This document shows positions 42,486 through 53,065 of a DNA stretch of 64,000 nt, piece after piece. The first letter of the stretch is position 1. Every line of letters begins with the position of its first letter. This DNA is from Breviolum minutum Mf 1.05b.01. Taxonomy: Eukaryota > Sar > Dinophyceae > Suessiales > Symbiodiniaceae. The notes beneath the pieces are model-generated. The model was not told the origin of the DNA, searched no databases, and saw only the letters and a program-made list of their open reading frames with translations. The translations under genes were made by a program, and so were the position numbers. The stretch is taken from contig DF240037.1 in assembly GCA_000507305.1 (NCBI GenBank), forward strand, positions 104,457 to 168,456, given 5' to 3'.

Positions 42486-42973
42486 AATGGAAGTAGCCAA
42501 GAAACACATAATCTGAAAAATTGAGGAAGGTGTTGGGAAGTTTTTTTGGGGGATGAAAGAGAGAAAAAGATATTAGTTTTTTATTTGACTATATAAGTCT
42601 CTGGATTCAAAAGATGTTGTTTATGTTGTTTTAATTAGCATCATCCTTTGGGAAGAAGATTCCCAGTTTGATGGAGAAACTGATGAAATGGTGGCTCAAC
42701 CGCATAGCAACAAAAACTGATGTAGTGATTAGAACCCAATTGTTCGATAAACGCGAACTCAAAGTAGGTAAACATGCCATACATGGATCATATATACATT
42801 AGAAATATACCAGGTTCGCTAAGTATGCCGGCACTTTTGAATCGATGATTGGCCTTTTCACGTGGGGCCGGTGGGTTTTTGGATCAACCATTCCCTTCTA
42901 AGGGGGGTCAGCAAATCTAAGTCCATGGGATGAAAATCACCATGACTTTTCACCAGCATGGCAAGGGCTATGT

Positions 42974-43107
42974 AATGTTGACCCCGGATTAATAAACCCC
43001 ATGGTTGTTTAATTGGGGGGGTCCCATTTTAAAGGGGATTTATCACTTTTGGGGGTACCCCCCTTAATAATCACTATAGTTTTTTTTTTTTATCCGGGGT
43101 TGACATT
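42974..43107. mobile_element. palindromic element (single copy seen)
   Basis: Ends AATGTTGACCCCGGAT and ATCCGGGGTTGACATT are perfect complements. The inside has a second pair (GGGGGGTCCC and GGGGGTACCCCCC). Confidence 0.75.
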
Positions 43108-43158
43108 ATATGTTCTTTATTTTTTTTCCAAGCACTCAACAAACAAATCCAAGTACTT

Positions 43159-43277
43159 CCCCGGAAAACTACTGTAACATGTCCCCTGAAAAACCAATGG
43201 TTGGGTTCGATGTATTTCCTATTGAAATTAGTCCCTTTTGAGGGAACATGTTAGATATGTTAGTTTTCGGGGGTGTA
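43159..43277. mobile_element. family E element
   Basis: TTCCCCGGAAAACTACTGTA to ATGTTAGTTTTCGGGGGTG, inner CATGTCCCCTGAAAAACCAA. Confidence 0.65.
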
Positions 43278-43511
43278 AATCATTGGTTCCAAAAATCGTG
43301 TTGGAGTTTTGAGACTTTACAATTCCTCAGACGTCCCCCACAGACCTTAAACAAGCATTTTGATCTAAGAATTTGCACCTCGCAAATTTGCAAGGACTTT
43401 TGGCTTCCGTTTGTGTGTACAGTTTCTGGGGTGTGTAGATGTGTAGGGATTAAAGAGGGATTTTTTTTCATGTGAGTCTCTTGTCAGGGTAACAAGAAAT
43501 AATTCCAACAG

Positions 43512-43633
43512 GAGTTGTGGCAGACCGGATGTCAAGAAGAAACCTAAAATCAACAGATAGTGGAAGTGACCCACCGAACATAGATCAAAGTACCGAGCTG
43601 TTGATGGAAAGCCATCCAGAACATTTGTGGGAT
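43512..43633 (+). CDS. Mei2-like gene, exon (acidic/serine-rich linker)
   Basis: After AATTCCAACAG two bases complete a codon (phase 1, matching 42340). 40 codons then read VVADRMSRRNLKSTDSGSD, PPNIDQSTELLMESH and PEHLWD, up to GTATGC (phase 0 out). The composition suits a disordered region with possible phosphorylation sites (RRNLKS). Borders and phase agree on both sides. Confidence 0.6.
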
Positions 43634-44030
43634 GTATGCATTTTTACATATTTACACATTTACATACACAACTGGGAATAAAACTACCAACCCAAAAAAT
43701 CTGGTTGGCAAGATGTATTTGAAGAATCAATAGCAGTTACCGTTACCTCCAAATCCGAGCAATTGCAGCTTGAACATTTGCGCAAGAGACAACTCATAAA
43801 AAGGCGATACATAACTCAAAGAAAATTCAAACAGATCCCCTGGAACATACCCCAGGTACCCCGAAGTACAAATATGGAAGGGTTTCCTTCATAAACAGGT
43901 GGTTGAGGGTCGTTTTGGGTATATTCCAGAGGTCCAGACTTCGAAGGTATACCAACCATAAGGGTTCTGAAACGCAGCCGGGGAAAACAGCGAAACATCC
44001 TGGGGGGAGTACTTACATTCCCACGTCGTC

Positions 44031-44162
44031 CTACTGTTGATGCTTCAGAAATGCAGAAAACTCACCAGTTGAGGTTGTTATTTTAATCTCTGTTTATTTT
44101 TTACCAGGTTTTAGCACTATCCCAGGTGGTTTTCTCGCCCGATTTCTGAACCATCAACAGTA
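44031..44162. mobile_element. family F element
   Basis: CTACTGTTGATGCTTCAGAA to GATTTCTGAACCATCAACAG. The body GTTTTAGCACTATCCCAGG is related to 27800-27815. Confidence 0.75.
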
Positions 44163-44555
44163 TGTCTTGTGCAAGGGAGTGTCTTTTTTTAGTCATTTCT
44201 GGTGCAATTTCTTGTTTTTTTTGCACAGGAAACAGTTGAGCAGGTGGATATACCGCCTTACAATATATACTTGGTATATGTGAGGGGTGGAAAAAATCCG
44301 CTTGTGGGTGTTCTTATGAAATCGGCTCATGATGGGAATCCGCATATAGCCAACCAGTATAGTGGAATCTAAAATCGGATTTTCTTGTTCGTGACTCAAG
44401 ATCCACAAAACTCATTTAGAAAAAAAGACCTCTCGATTCTATGTGTCGGAGAATGGGACTTTTCAAAAAAAATATTCCATCCATTTACAAAAAAAATACA
44501 TTCAACTATTTCAACTTTTCTCCGATTCATCAATTGTCACATTCTCAACATTTTT

Positions 44556-44665
44556 TAGGTGGTGGCAACTCAAATATTTTTTACTTTCACCCCGATCCTT
44601 GGGGAAATGATTCCCAATTTGACTTGCGCATATTTTTCAGATAGGTGGTAAAAACCACCAACTAG
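44556..44665 (+). mobile_element. family A element, copy 19
   Basis: TAGGTGGTGGCAACTCAAAT to AAAAACCACCAACTAG, followed by ATAATCATCAAC as at 49935 and 63346. That shows a shared flank or an extended element form. Confidence 0.8.
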
Positions 44666-44757
44666 ATAATCATCAACATATCATAGCCTTCAAGGGACTA
44701 ACTAACCACCATCATCCCCTAATCCTCTGAATAAAGGCCAAAAATGACATATTCCTG

Positions 44758-44910
44758 CTCGGAGGATCATTCCATTTAGTAAGTGGTTAATAAACCATAT
44801 ATAGTAAGTCCCCGATTCCTGGGGTTATTCCCCTTCTAAATGGCCTTTTCATGGCTTATAAATAGGGGTGATCCGATCACTACGTACGATACCCGGGATG
44901 ATCCTTCAAG
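44758..44910. mobile_element. family D element ending at an exon
   Basis: CTCGGAGGATCATTCCAT on the left and GGGATGATCCTTCAAG on the right. The terminal AAG is the inferred acceptor of the exon at 44911, so the last bases of the element serve as a splice site. Confidence 0.65.
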
Positions 44911-44954
44911 TGGTTCTGTTCCCCCGAGGCGCCTGGAAAACGCTTCCCAAGACG
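44911..44954 (+). CDS. Mei2-like gene, small exon (WFCSPEAPGKRFPR)
   Basis: Directly after the end of a family D element. 14 codons plus two bases, with a canonical GTGAGA donor. Phase 0 in and 2 out exactly bridge the exons at 43633 (phase 0) and 46758 (phase 2). Other frames in this GC-rich patch (AWKTLPKTVRSLLPQGEFG) are also open, so support comes mainly from the phase fit. Confidence 0.5.
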
Positions 44955-45352
44955 GTGAGAAGTCTTCTTCCGCAAGGCGAATTTGGAGAGGAAAACCTGG
45001 TTCCTGAAACTGGTGGGTCAGGTGACGGACTCCCAGGAAACTAACAAAAAGGCCGTTTTCTGGAATTTTGAATAGCCTAAAACATCTGATTTTTTCAGAC
45101 ATGTTTTTTTTTTCCGAGGTTCATTACTTAGTTTTCAGGGGGGTGTATGATACTTGAATATTCTGTATATATTTACATTTATAATATGATACTTGTGTAT
45201 ATATATACACATTTTTTAAATCATAGTATACAACAAACCCTCCTAAAGCGGCGGTAAAAAAAAACACAGCCAAGGTATATGTTTAGTTTCCCAAAAGGTA
45301 GAAGCCACGCAAAATCCAAGGCTTGAACATTGGTGGTTTAATTTTTTGTCTA

Positions 45353-45464
45353 TAGGTGGTGGCAGTTTCAAACATGTTTGTTATACTTTCACCCTGAGCC
45401 TTGGGCAAATGGAAGCCAATTTGACTTGCGCATATTTTTCAAACATATTGAAACCACCAACTGG
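45353..45464 (+). mobile_element. family A element, copy 20
   Basis: TAGGTGGTGGCAGTTTCAAA to TTGAAACCACCAACTGG. The left end combines both variants (GGCA and GTTTCAA). Confidence 0.75.
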
Positions 45465-45671
45465 TTGTTGGTTCAAAAAACCCTTCTCAGATTGAAGTTT
45501 TTTTAGTCACCCTTTCTCCTTGGGCCTTGGGAGAAATCGTCCATGTCATCGAAGTGGGTGGTTTTCAAGACACCGCACCTTAGTTTTTTTTGACTTGGAT
45601 GTAAGCAGAATGGATGAAAGGTCAACATAAACTGTTTCCGGATATGCCATTCCAATGCCACTACAATGACT

Positions 45672-45766
45672 ACCGGTTGAACCCAACTGACCCCTTTTTT
45701 GTTGGGGGTTGATCCTTCATTTTTATGGGTCAAATCAAATCTTCCAAAATATGGGTCATTTAGTTT
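45672..45766. mobile_element. family G element, longer form
   Basis: CGGTTGAACCCAACTGACCC to GGGTCATTTAGTTTCAAGG, with GGTCAAATCAAATCTTCC inside. Confidence 0.65.
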
Positions 45767-46190
45767 CAAGGTGAGTGTACATGTATTACATATATATATG
45801 TGCATATTGTTCTATATTATTATATATTTGCTAGTCATGGAGCATTTGTAAAAGGCATCGTACCATTTGGGGGCTAGAACCCCCCTTTTAAAGGTTGGTA
45901 TAATTGGTCTCCTTGTTTTGTTTGCTGAGTTGATCTGATGGAACATTTTCCATGTCAACACTCATACTTTGGATGCTGGCTCGCAACCACCAGAATTATT
46001 GCATTTTAAGGATCGGGAACCCCTATTACTGGGTGGGTTATAGTCCAACCCATACCATGAACCCGTACTTCAAGGGATTCTGGAATGGGAGTAGTATGGG
46101 AATTGGAAGTCCCACTAGTGCTTGTGTTTTTTTTAATCGAACATTTCCTTGTCGAACTGGTTGATTATATGAGACATCTCCCGAACAAGC

Positions 46191-46275
46191 CATAGGATCC
46201 ATGGGACGATTGCATATTTTCGCCTACTTTTACCAAATAAACATCAACCATTCATTTAGCTAGGCAATTTATAAC
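46191..46275. mobile_element. family C element
   Basis: CATAGGATCCATGGGACGAT and ACATCAACCATTCATTTAGC. The right end runs into a family H copy. Confidence 0.6.
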
Positions 46276-46345
46276 GACCAAACCGCCGAGGCCACCTTAA
46301 ATTGTGGGTTTAGTAAGGGAATCCTACCCAAAATGGCCTGATCAT
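46267..46345. mobile_element. family H element, partial
   Basis: AATTTATAACGACCAAACCG and GTGGGTTTAGTAAGGGAATC. Confidence 0.55.
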
Positions 46346-46421
46346 TCAGGTAAAAGATTTATTGTAAATTGCCCAGATACATTACAGTATATATAACACA
46401 ATGTACATAATCAAATTCTTA

Positions 46422-46472
46422 CCATATCAACTGGTGAGTTTACCGGATTTCTGAACCATCAACAGTATCAAC
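46422..46472. mobile_element. family F element, right half only
   Basis: CCATATCAACTGGTGAGTTT and GGATTTCTGAACCATCAACA, followed by a second CAACAGTATC. Confidence 0.65.
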
Positions 46473-46510
46473 AGTATCATCTAGGTAAGTATAATATAAA
46501 CCATACATCT

Positions 46511-46607
46511 GATCAAATTATAGTGACCTCACACGACCTGGGCCCCCAAGTGGTGGTTTAGTAAGGGAAATCCCCCTTATTTCAGGGAAATCTAGGTTGG
46601 TGAAATA
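46511..46607. mobile_element. family H element
   Basis: GATCAAATTATAGTGACCTC to TCTAGGTTGGTGAAATATTT; the most complete copy. Confidence 0.75.
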
Positions 46608-46757
46608 TTTTCAGGTTCCATGGTCAAAGTTTGAAGGGTGATGTCAACTGAACCCTTTGTACAGCGTATTTTTAGTGATCTTTCCATTTTGTGTTACAAG
46701 TTGAGATCCTCGGGACACATCTTTCCCGGATTGATGTTGTGTCGAACTGTCCTACAG

Positions 46758-46813
46758 GGCTCCTTCGGTGGAAGAACTGCGTGTGTTGCAACGTCGCATT
46801 GCAGAGATCTCAG
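46758..46813 (+). CDS. Mei2-like gene, exon (coiled helix)
   Basis: After TGTCCTACAG one base completes a codon. APSVEELRVLQRRIAEIS follows, with a GTGCCT donor (phase 2 in, 1 out). EELRVLQRRIAEI has heptad spacing and predicts a helix or short coiled coil. The alternative frame (GSFGGRTACVATSHC) is less protein-like. Confidence 0.6.
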
Positions 46814-47278
46814 GTGCCTTTTAAACAAATCGGGGGGAAGCTGATCAAAAAAAGAGAATCCACTTTACAAGGTGGGCCCTTACCAGATATAAGTAGGGTG
46901 AAATCACCGCAGTTACCCATTTATAAGGCCATTTGTAGTGGTTATAACTCCATTTATAACTAGATTTTTGGGCCAACCCTGTCCCAGGTACAACCACTTC
47001 ACCCACTAGAAATGAAGGTGAATAAGATGGAACAAAGGTCAAGTTTACCTGCTTGCTGCTACCCCAGCCATTTTCAAGGTCAGCTAGTGGCACCAGAAGC
47101 TGGACACAAATATGCCATTCGATTTTGGTGATTTTTGAACCCCGGGGAGTATCTAGACTATACTATTTATATAAAGGAATTATTTTGGGCAGCCTCAAAA
47201 TGCCAAACATATCCAAAATCCCGTCATAGGTTCAGGTGTCACGATTGACTGTTTGTAATCCCTGCGAGAAGTCACTGG

Positions 47279-47377
47279 CTGGTGGTTTCAAATATTTTTT
47301 GTTTTCACCCCTACTTGGGGAAATGGAATCCAATTTGACGAATATTTTTCAAATGGGTTGGTTCAACCACCAACTAG
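47279..47377 (+). mobile_element. family A element, copy 21
   Basis: CTGGTGGTTTCAAATATT to TTCAACCACCAACTAG, with GTCA on both outer sides. Confidence 0.8.
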
Positions 47378-47544
47378 GTCAGGGATTTTTGGGGGTTGGT
47401 TGAAATGAGGCCGGCTATTGAACCATTTTTTCGTTTCGGATGATAGGTTGGGGGGGTTGGTTGATTAGCCACAATCATCACTGTACTTCTTGCAACCTTT
47501 TGAACCTCTAGGGAGTTTCAAGAATGACTGCAATCCGATTGCAG

Positions 47545-47641
47545 GGCCTCTCATTCAGAGTGAATCCTTATCATCACTACAAGTCTTATCATCTTCAAAA
47601 ACACGTGAAGCAAGCGCGACGAACCTCTGTTGCAAAACCCT
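47545..47641 (+). CDS. Mei2-like gene, serine-rich exon, 3' end uncertain
   Basis: After ATCCGATTGCAG two bases complete a codon, matching the phase of 46813. Then PLIQSESLSSLQVLSSSK and TREASATNLCCKT are read. GT donors exist at 47583 (phase 0, which fits the next exon at 48417), 47605, 47629 and 47642. Low-complexity serine-rich linker. Confidence 0.45.
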
Positions 47642-47698
47642 GTTTTTTTGGTTGGCTGGTTTTTCTTCGAAGCAAACAAGAGCAACAACAACCGCAAC

Positions 47699-47746
47699 AA
47701 CAACCCCAAACCCCCCAAACCCCCCACACCCCCCAAACCCCCCAGA
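47699..47746 (-). other. C-run tract (G-quadruplex on the minus strand)
   Basis: Five runs of four to six C separated by AAA or ACA (CCCCAAACCCCCCAAACCCC). The complement carries matching G runs. It lies in the intron after the exon at 47545. Confidence 0.7.
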
Positions 47747-47817
47747 AACCAACCACAACACATCATGTTGTTTTCGTTTCGCGTTTCGTGGTGGCCAGGA
47801 CTTCCAGCTGAATCTTG

Positions 47818-48029
47818 GTCAAATTATAGATTCGACCAAAAAACAACGAGTTTGGGGCCCACAAAAAGGTAACAATTTTTGGAAGGGAACTGGAAATCCA
47901 CTTTTGTTTCAGGGAAATCTACCTGGATCTTCCAGTTTGGGTGCCAAATTTTGGGTGCCAATTTACCTTTTCCTTAGGGTTTATGGACGGCACACCGACT
48001 GGAAGGTGGTAGCTTGGTGAAATATTATT
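47818..48029. mobile_element. family H element with an inserted segment
   Basis: GGTCAAATTATAGATTCGAC to AGCTTGGTGAAATATTATTC. The inner GGGTGCCAATTTACC ... CCGACTGGAAGGTGGT block also occurs alone at 58843-58902 and, decayed, at 26642-26696. Confidence 0.6.
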
Positions 48030-48272
48030 CGATTTGGCCAGAACCATCAACTCATGGGCCATAGTTTGAGACATCGACCTTGGGACCCAAGAAATGACAC
48101 CTAACCAAATCACGAAAGCCACCAAAAACCACCTGGAAAACATAGGATTTCGTACCATTGAATTTTAGGCAACTGGAGATTTGCTGGGTTTTAAACGGGG
48201 CTTCAAGTTGATGGAAAATGAACGTCGATTTCCGGCTGTTTTCCAGGAGGCACCGTGTTTCACATTTGTGGT

Positions 48273-48377
48273 ACACCCCCGAAGTTTAACATAGCCCCTG
48301 AAAAATGGTGGTTGGAAGCCTACTTTCCTATTGGGAAGGTAACTCTTCAGCGGCTATGTTAAACTTCCGGAGGGTAT
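48273..48377. mobile_element. family E element, AC(C)CCCGAAGTTTAAC subtype
   Basis: ACACCCCCGAAGTTTAACAT to GTTAAACTTCCGGAGGGTA. It ends 40 bases before the exon at 48417. Confidence 0.8.
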
Positions 48378-48416
48378 GTCAAAACGTCGTCATGTTGCTT
48401 CAAATCGGTTTCCCAG

Positions 48417-48491
48417 GAATCGTCGGGTGAAAGCCTGAAAAAACGCATCCTTTCCAGCAGCTCCGTGAGCACTATGGCCTCTGAAGCAGAG
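48417..48491 (+). CDS. Mei2-like gene, serine/lysine-rich exon
   Basis: After ATCGGTTTCCCAG 25 codons in phase 0 read ESSGESLKKRILSSSSVSTM and ASEAE, up to GTGGGG (phase 0 out). Good splice context. It looks like a disordered, possibly phosphorylated linker. Its place in the Mei2-like gene is inferred from strand and position. Confidence 0.55.
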
Positions 48492-48909
48492 GTGGGGAGA
48501 AGCAGATGAAATCGGTCGAGTCATTGGTGCCGGGACCAGTTGATCACCCCAAGAAAATGGCCTTATAAAAAGTCAATGGGGGTGGGTTTACTAACTGTTT
48601 CACTGTCTGTTTGTTTTTTTTCACCGTTGTTAATCTGGAATTACTGTATGTATAACTACCCTACTTAAATAATATCTGGTTGGTACAGGCCCACTTTGCA
48701 GAGGGTCCAGATGTGGCAGAGACCCATGGGTATGATGTAGGTGGCTTGGACCACTGCCAAAAATTCTGGGAACTAAGTGGGTAGCCAGAATCCTGTTAAT
48801 CATGTTTTTGTGTTTCAAATTTTCTATACCATTGGAAAAATCACCTCTCCACTAAATTACAGTACCATTTGGAGAAGCTGTGTCGTATTGTTTTGGCAAG
48901 AACTTGATT

Positions 48910-49020
48910 GATACTGTTGATGGAAGAAATCCGGCTAACCAGTTGATATGGAGAATCTACCATTGCTTACAGGGTTTTATTTATCTCAGGTGGTGCAGGA
49001 TTTCTTCCATCAACAGTATC
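48910..49020. mobile_element. family F element
   Basis: ATACTGTTGATGGAAGAAAT to GATTTCTTCCATCAACAGTA; a nearly perfect inverted repeat and the best-kept copy of the family. Confidence 0.85.
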
Positions 49021-49378
49021 ACCGCAAAAAGGTTTGGTGACCAAAACCCTGGTATTTGCTATAGGGATTATGCTACGCAGTTATATAGGGAGTATAATAT
49101 ATAAGCCCTGCAAGGATCCGGGAACCTGAACCAATCAGGATTTCATGGAATGTCATGTCAGGGTTTGAACGTTGCCGTTGCGCATTTGCCTTGGGGAATG
49201 TAGTTTCCGGGAGGATTTGCTACCAGACTTCTAAACTCACTGATTCGTTTCCGGAGAAAAAAAACCGCTGACATTCACAGGAGATCCGCCCTACAAAGGC
49301 AGAGCGGGCGGACGAACCAAGGGAATGGAGGGGATATAAGAATTGATACCAAACTATTTAAAATGCTCTAAACTCACT

Positions 49379-49485
49379 TGATCCATGGGACAGGTATTGT
49401 ATTTACATGAGTGGTGGATGTTCTTTATAACTTTGAAATACTTTAAACTTTAAATGTAGGCAAATAGTAAAAATATGTAAATACA
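49379..49485. mobile_element. family C element, decayed
   Basis: TGATCCATGGGACAGGTATT and CAAATAGTAAAAATATGTAA. The middle is altered. Confidence 0.5.
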
Positions 49486-49586
49486 CTAGCCAGTGGTATC
49501 TTTTATTTTTTTGCCCCGAATGTTTGGGGAAATGATCCAATTTGACGAAGATTTTGTGGAAAATGGGTGTTTCAACCACCAACCGG
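49486..49586 (+). mobile_element. family A element, copy 22 (decayed)
   Basis: CTAGCCAGTGGTATCTTTTA to TTTCAACCACCAACCGG. TTTGGGGAAATGATCCAATT is kept. Confidence 0.6.
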
Positions 49587-49684
49587 AGAAGGTTGACATT
49601 GATATGTAACCAGAGAAAAACATCTGTTGTTCACAGTCGGGTGGGTGTTTTTTGTAAACAGTTACTATTCATGCTACTTAGCGG

Positions 49685-49790
49685 TCCCTGAAACTAACAT
49701 CATCGCCCCTGGGAAAAAAGTCCAGGGCCCCAGAAGAAATTGATCTTCCAACCGTCAATTATAGCGGCTATGTTAATTTTAGGGAGGGTA
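49685..49790. mobile_element. family E element
   Basis: GTCCCTGAAACTAACATCAT to GCTATGTTAATTTTAGGGAGG. Confidence 0.7.
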
Positions 49791-49817
49791 CTCTTCAACT
49801 ACTTACCTCTCCAGTTC

Positions 49818-49934
49818 CTCGGTGGTTTCCCCTCAACTATTTCTTATTTTCACCCTTACCTGGGGGTTTCATGATCCAATTTGACGATGGATGGCATATC
49901 TTTCAGATGGGTGGTAAAAAACCACCAACTATAG
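49818..49934 (+). mobile_element. family A element, copy 23
   Basis: CTCGGTGGTTTCCCCTCAAC to AAAACCACCAACTATAG. It is followed by ATAATCATCAACCCATCATA, as at 63346. Confidence 0.6.
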
Positions 49935-50191
49935 ATAATCATCAACCCATCATAGCCAAGGGATTAATTAACCACCATCATCCCCTAATCTCCTTAATAA
50001 AGGTTGAAACCACCTAACCTAGTTGTGTTTGAAGGGTGAAATGGATTGGCAGAATCCCCATATTTCACCTCTGAAAATTTCGGATGATCGTGGTTTTTCA
50101 ATTTGTTTGGAAGGGCAGCCCTATGAACAAAAATGATACATAAATGGCAAAAAACCAAGTTTCAAACTTTGTAGCTGCCAAATATTCATAT

Positions 50192-50285
50192 CTAGGTTGT
50201 GGTTTGAATCATTTTGTATTTCTAGCCCTACCTGGGAAAATGATCCATTTTGACGAGCATGGGTTGGTTTGAAACCACCAACTAG
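50192..50285 (+). mobile_element. family A element, copy 24
   Basis: CTAGGTTGTGGTTTGAATC to TTGAAACCACCAACTAG. Confidence 0.75.
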
Positions 50286-51366
50286 ATAAAAATGTAAGGG
50301 ATGACATTTTCACAACATCCAACAGAGTTGGGCTTCAGATCAATAGCTGTTTCTGGTTCCCTTAATAGGTGGGATCGGTGATATATAATCACCCAATAGG
50401 CAAGGACTATAAGTGGTATATAAGTGGTATATACCAATTGGGGGATTATATGGTACCTACCACCTATGAAGGGAACCAGAAAACTCCATTGATCAGAAGC
50501 CTTCCACATTCTTTTGCCTCCCTCCCAAAATGATGTCCTCAAAAAAGACACCTAGTGTTGGTGAATTATCATGGCGAAGCATTGTTGCTTTCCGGTCTGT
50601 TTTTTTCAGGTTAACCATTTTTCTATGCCAAACTTGTGGTGAAGAAAGTGTGTGCGTGTGTCTATATACACATTAATATATTTATGTATATACATACATA
50701 AAGCAGGTGCACAAGTATATCTAATATGCATATATCCATAGGTTTCAGTAAAACTATCAATGAAGAGTGGACCGATTTAAAAGGAAAATCCTCTAATCCC
50801 TTAGACCTTTCACCCGTGATCCGAGATCAGGCACCTTGACCTTGATGTTTGATCATATCACTCCCCATGGAAAATTTCAGGGACAAACTTGACCTAGGAA
50901 TTGGATGCTGGGGTAGTGAGTTGGCCGTTTCAATATGGAGGTTCCAACAATTTCCAACTTGGAAGTCGTATTGCTACCAACTTATGTGGTATAGATCTAG
51001 TGATGATAATGCTTAGATGTAGCTTTCTGTTAAGTTTATATAAACTTCTAAATATTTACACAGTAGTGAAAATAGATGGCGCAAATCCCAAAAGATGGCT
51101 TAGTAAGGGGCTATGATAAACCAATACATGGGAGTTGTACTATCTACTTTCCAGGTGGTATACATTCTGTTTTTTCTTCTGGTTGTTTTTTTTTTGCGTG
51201 TGTTTTTTTCCGAAATCTTTCCCCGCCTCGTTTTTGTTTTTTTTAAGATTGGGATCCGATGCACTGGACAGGGATCATATGATCATCAAAATACCTTTTA
51301 TTCTGGGATCAAACAATACAAATCTATGACAATTTGGAGGGATCTCCCCGGAATAGTACATTATTT

Positions 51367-51465
51367 CCCATACCATCCATGTATGGTAAGATTTACCTAC
51401 ATGAATGGTTGATTCTTATGGTTTGCATGTAGATAAATATCATATACCATCGATTTTCCATGGGG
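51367..51465. mobile_element. family C element directly before an exon
   Basis: TCCCATACCATCCATGTATG to CGATTTTCCATGGGG around GGTTGATTCTTATGGTTTGC. Its end is followed by TTTTTTCCAG and the exon at 51476. Confidence 0.8.
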
Positions 51466-51475
51466 TTTTTTCCAG

Positions 51476-51598
51476 GTTGACCCCCCTGCCACGGACGTGT
51501 CTCTTGTAGCTCATCGGGCCACCAGGCGGGAAATATGTCCAAAGCACGTTCCTCTGGATCAGTTTGCTCCATGTGCTCGGATCTTTTTCTTGAAGAAG
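51476..51598 (+). CDS. Mei2-like gene, candidate exon, two open frames
   Basis: After TTTTTTCCAG 41 codons read VDPPATDVSLVAHRATRRE, ICPKHVPLDQFAPCA and RIFFLKK, to GTGGGG (phase 0 in and out). A second frame from the AG at 51524-51525 reads KARSSGSVCSMCSDLFLEEG and stays open to 51700. The minus strand is open too. That something here codes is likely; which frame is not settled. Confidence 0.45.
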
Positions 51599-51805
51599 GT
51601 GGGGTGGGCCTCGACCTCGGGTCGACCAGGACTTCGTCGTCGGTTTTGTTTGTTTCGACGAAAAGTTTTTTTCGCGGCCAAAAGTTCGAGAAACCCACGC
51701 AAATTATGAAATTCGAGCCACGGAAAATTTGTGCTTTGATTTTTTGGTGCCGAACATATGCGTGGAATTCCAAATATTTTGTCATGGGAACCTACGGGGC
51801 AGCAT

Positions 51806-51915
51806 CAATGCCACCTCCCCCAAGAAATAAGGCCCTCATAAACAAGGCCGTATTAAGGGAAACCAATGATTAAAAGTTCCTTAGCAAGGCCTTGTTTCTT
51901 GAGGGGGGTGGCATT
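51806..51915. mobile_element. family K hairpin element
   Basis: CAATGCCACCTCCCCCAAGA pairs with TCTTGAGGGGGGTGGCATTG. The inside has AAATAAGGCCCTCATAAACA. Related pieces occur at 12215-12260, 55305-55410 and 61205-61250. Confidence 0.8.
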
Positions 51916-52271
51916 GGGTGGTCCCCTTAGATTCCCATGATATTATTCGGTGTTTTGTTCGCATATAAAAAGGTAGAATTTCCCTTTCAATCCTTCCAAG
52001 TATGTGTGCACAAATTGGCAAGATTTCACGAGTACATGCCCTCTGGTACTTTGTACATGATTCGTGTTAGGTGTATCGCCTCAACTATACCTACTTGTTG
52101 TACTCATTTCATCCTTGGCAGATCTTGGCAGATGTTTTATTGAACTACATTTATATGATATAAAGAGAAATAAGCCAAATGTAGTGTATCTCATGTTTGA
52201 TCATATAATATGTTCAGAATAAGCCTAATACTAATATACTGTGATTATCTATCTAGATTTACTATTGAAAG

Positions 52272-52370
52272 TTGATACATGTGGTATGTAACTTCCCGCC
52301 TCGTCGCTATGAACCACACGTTCCAGGTCAGATTGCTCCAATTATGGAGGACTGCGGGTTCAGCCGCCAG
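52272..52370 (+). CDS. candidate exon (RRYEPHVPGQIAPIMED)
   Basis: 33 codons: LIHVVCNFPPRRYEPHVPG and QIAPIMEDCGFSRQ, ending at CAG|GTTTTT (phase 0 out). The frame closes only upstream of the AG at 52270-52271. A closer acceptor (GTTCCAG, exon from 52327) is better by sequence and would leave QIAPIMEDCGFSRQ. Clearly protein-like; probably part of the Mei2-like gene because of strand and position. Confidence 0.5.
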
Positions 52371-52478
52371 GTTTTTTTCGGAAACGACCCCACCCCAAGG
52401 TTTACCCGGACCCTCCCATAATCATGGTTCAGTGAAAAATGGATGTATCTCCAATAGTAGTTTCCTTTCATTTGGGGT

Positions 52479-52579
52479 ACACCCTGGAAGATTAGCATGG
52501 AACCTACAAATCACCCATTTAGAAAGGAAAATGATCTTCCAAACCTCCATGATGATGGTCCATGTTAATCTTCCAGGGT
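52479..52579. mobile_element. family E element (ACACCCTGGAAGA subtype)
   Basis: ACACCCTGGAAGATTAGCAT to CCATGTTAATCTTCCAGGGT. The perfect outer 14 bases suggest a recent copy. Confidence 0.85.
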
Positions 52580-52843
52580 CTAGTTTTCCACTTCCATGAT
52601 TATGGGAGAAAGGGTACCATGAGTCACCCGAAAATGGCACCCTGGAATACAAGGTACGATCGCTATGGACGGGGTGATAGGGTCCCTATAAGTCCCAGTT
52701 ACCCAATTATTTTCGGCGATTTATAAGGGGTTTTCCACCCCCACTTTTATAACAATAGGGGCCCACCTCGTTAGCAGATTCTGGCTGTTAAATAGGTGTT
52801 GAAGTCGTCGGATTTTTTGTGTTCGAAGTTACAGACGAAAAAA

Positions 52844-52938
52844 CACCCTCCCTGCAACTACCGTAACATCCTGAAAGGAGATTTCATCTTCCAAGCACGC
52901 ATTTTTTAGGGGATATGATTGTTAGTTTCAGGGAGGAT
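52844..52938. mobile_element. family E element
   Basis: CACCCTCCCTGCAACTACCG to TTGTTAGTTTCAGGGAGG. Confidence 0.7.
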
Positions 52939-53065
52939 ATTTTCTTCAGAGAATTACTTGATTTTATGAACTATGGACACATGTATGTTCTCCAACTAAC
53001 TATAGATATTGAATCTTATGCACATATCCAATCCATGTCCAGTATTATCCAATTGAGCAGTAGCT

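Noticed and set aside
48702..48729. Possible 28-bp micro-exon between CTTTGCAG and GTATGA
   Set aside because: Two readings are possible (GPDVAETH or RVQMWQRPM) and neither phase links the neighbouring exons well; too short to call.
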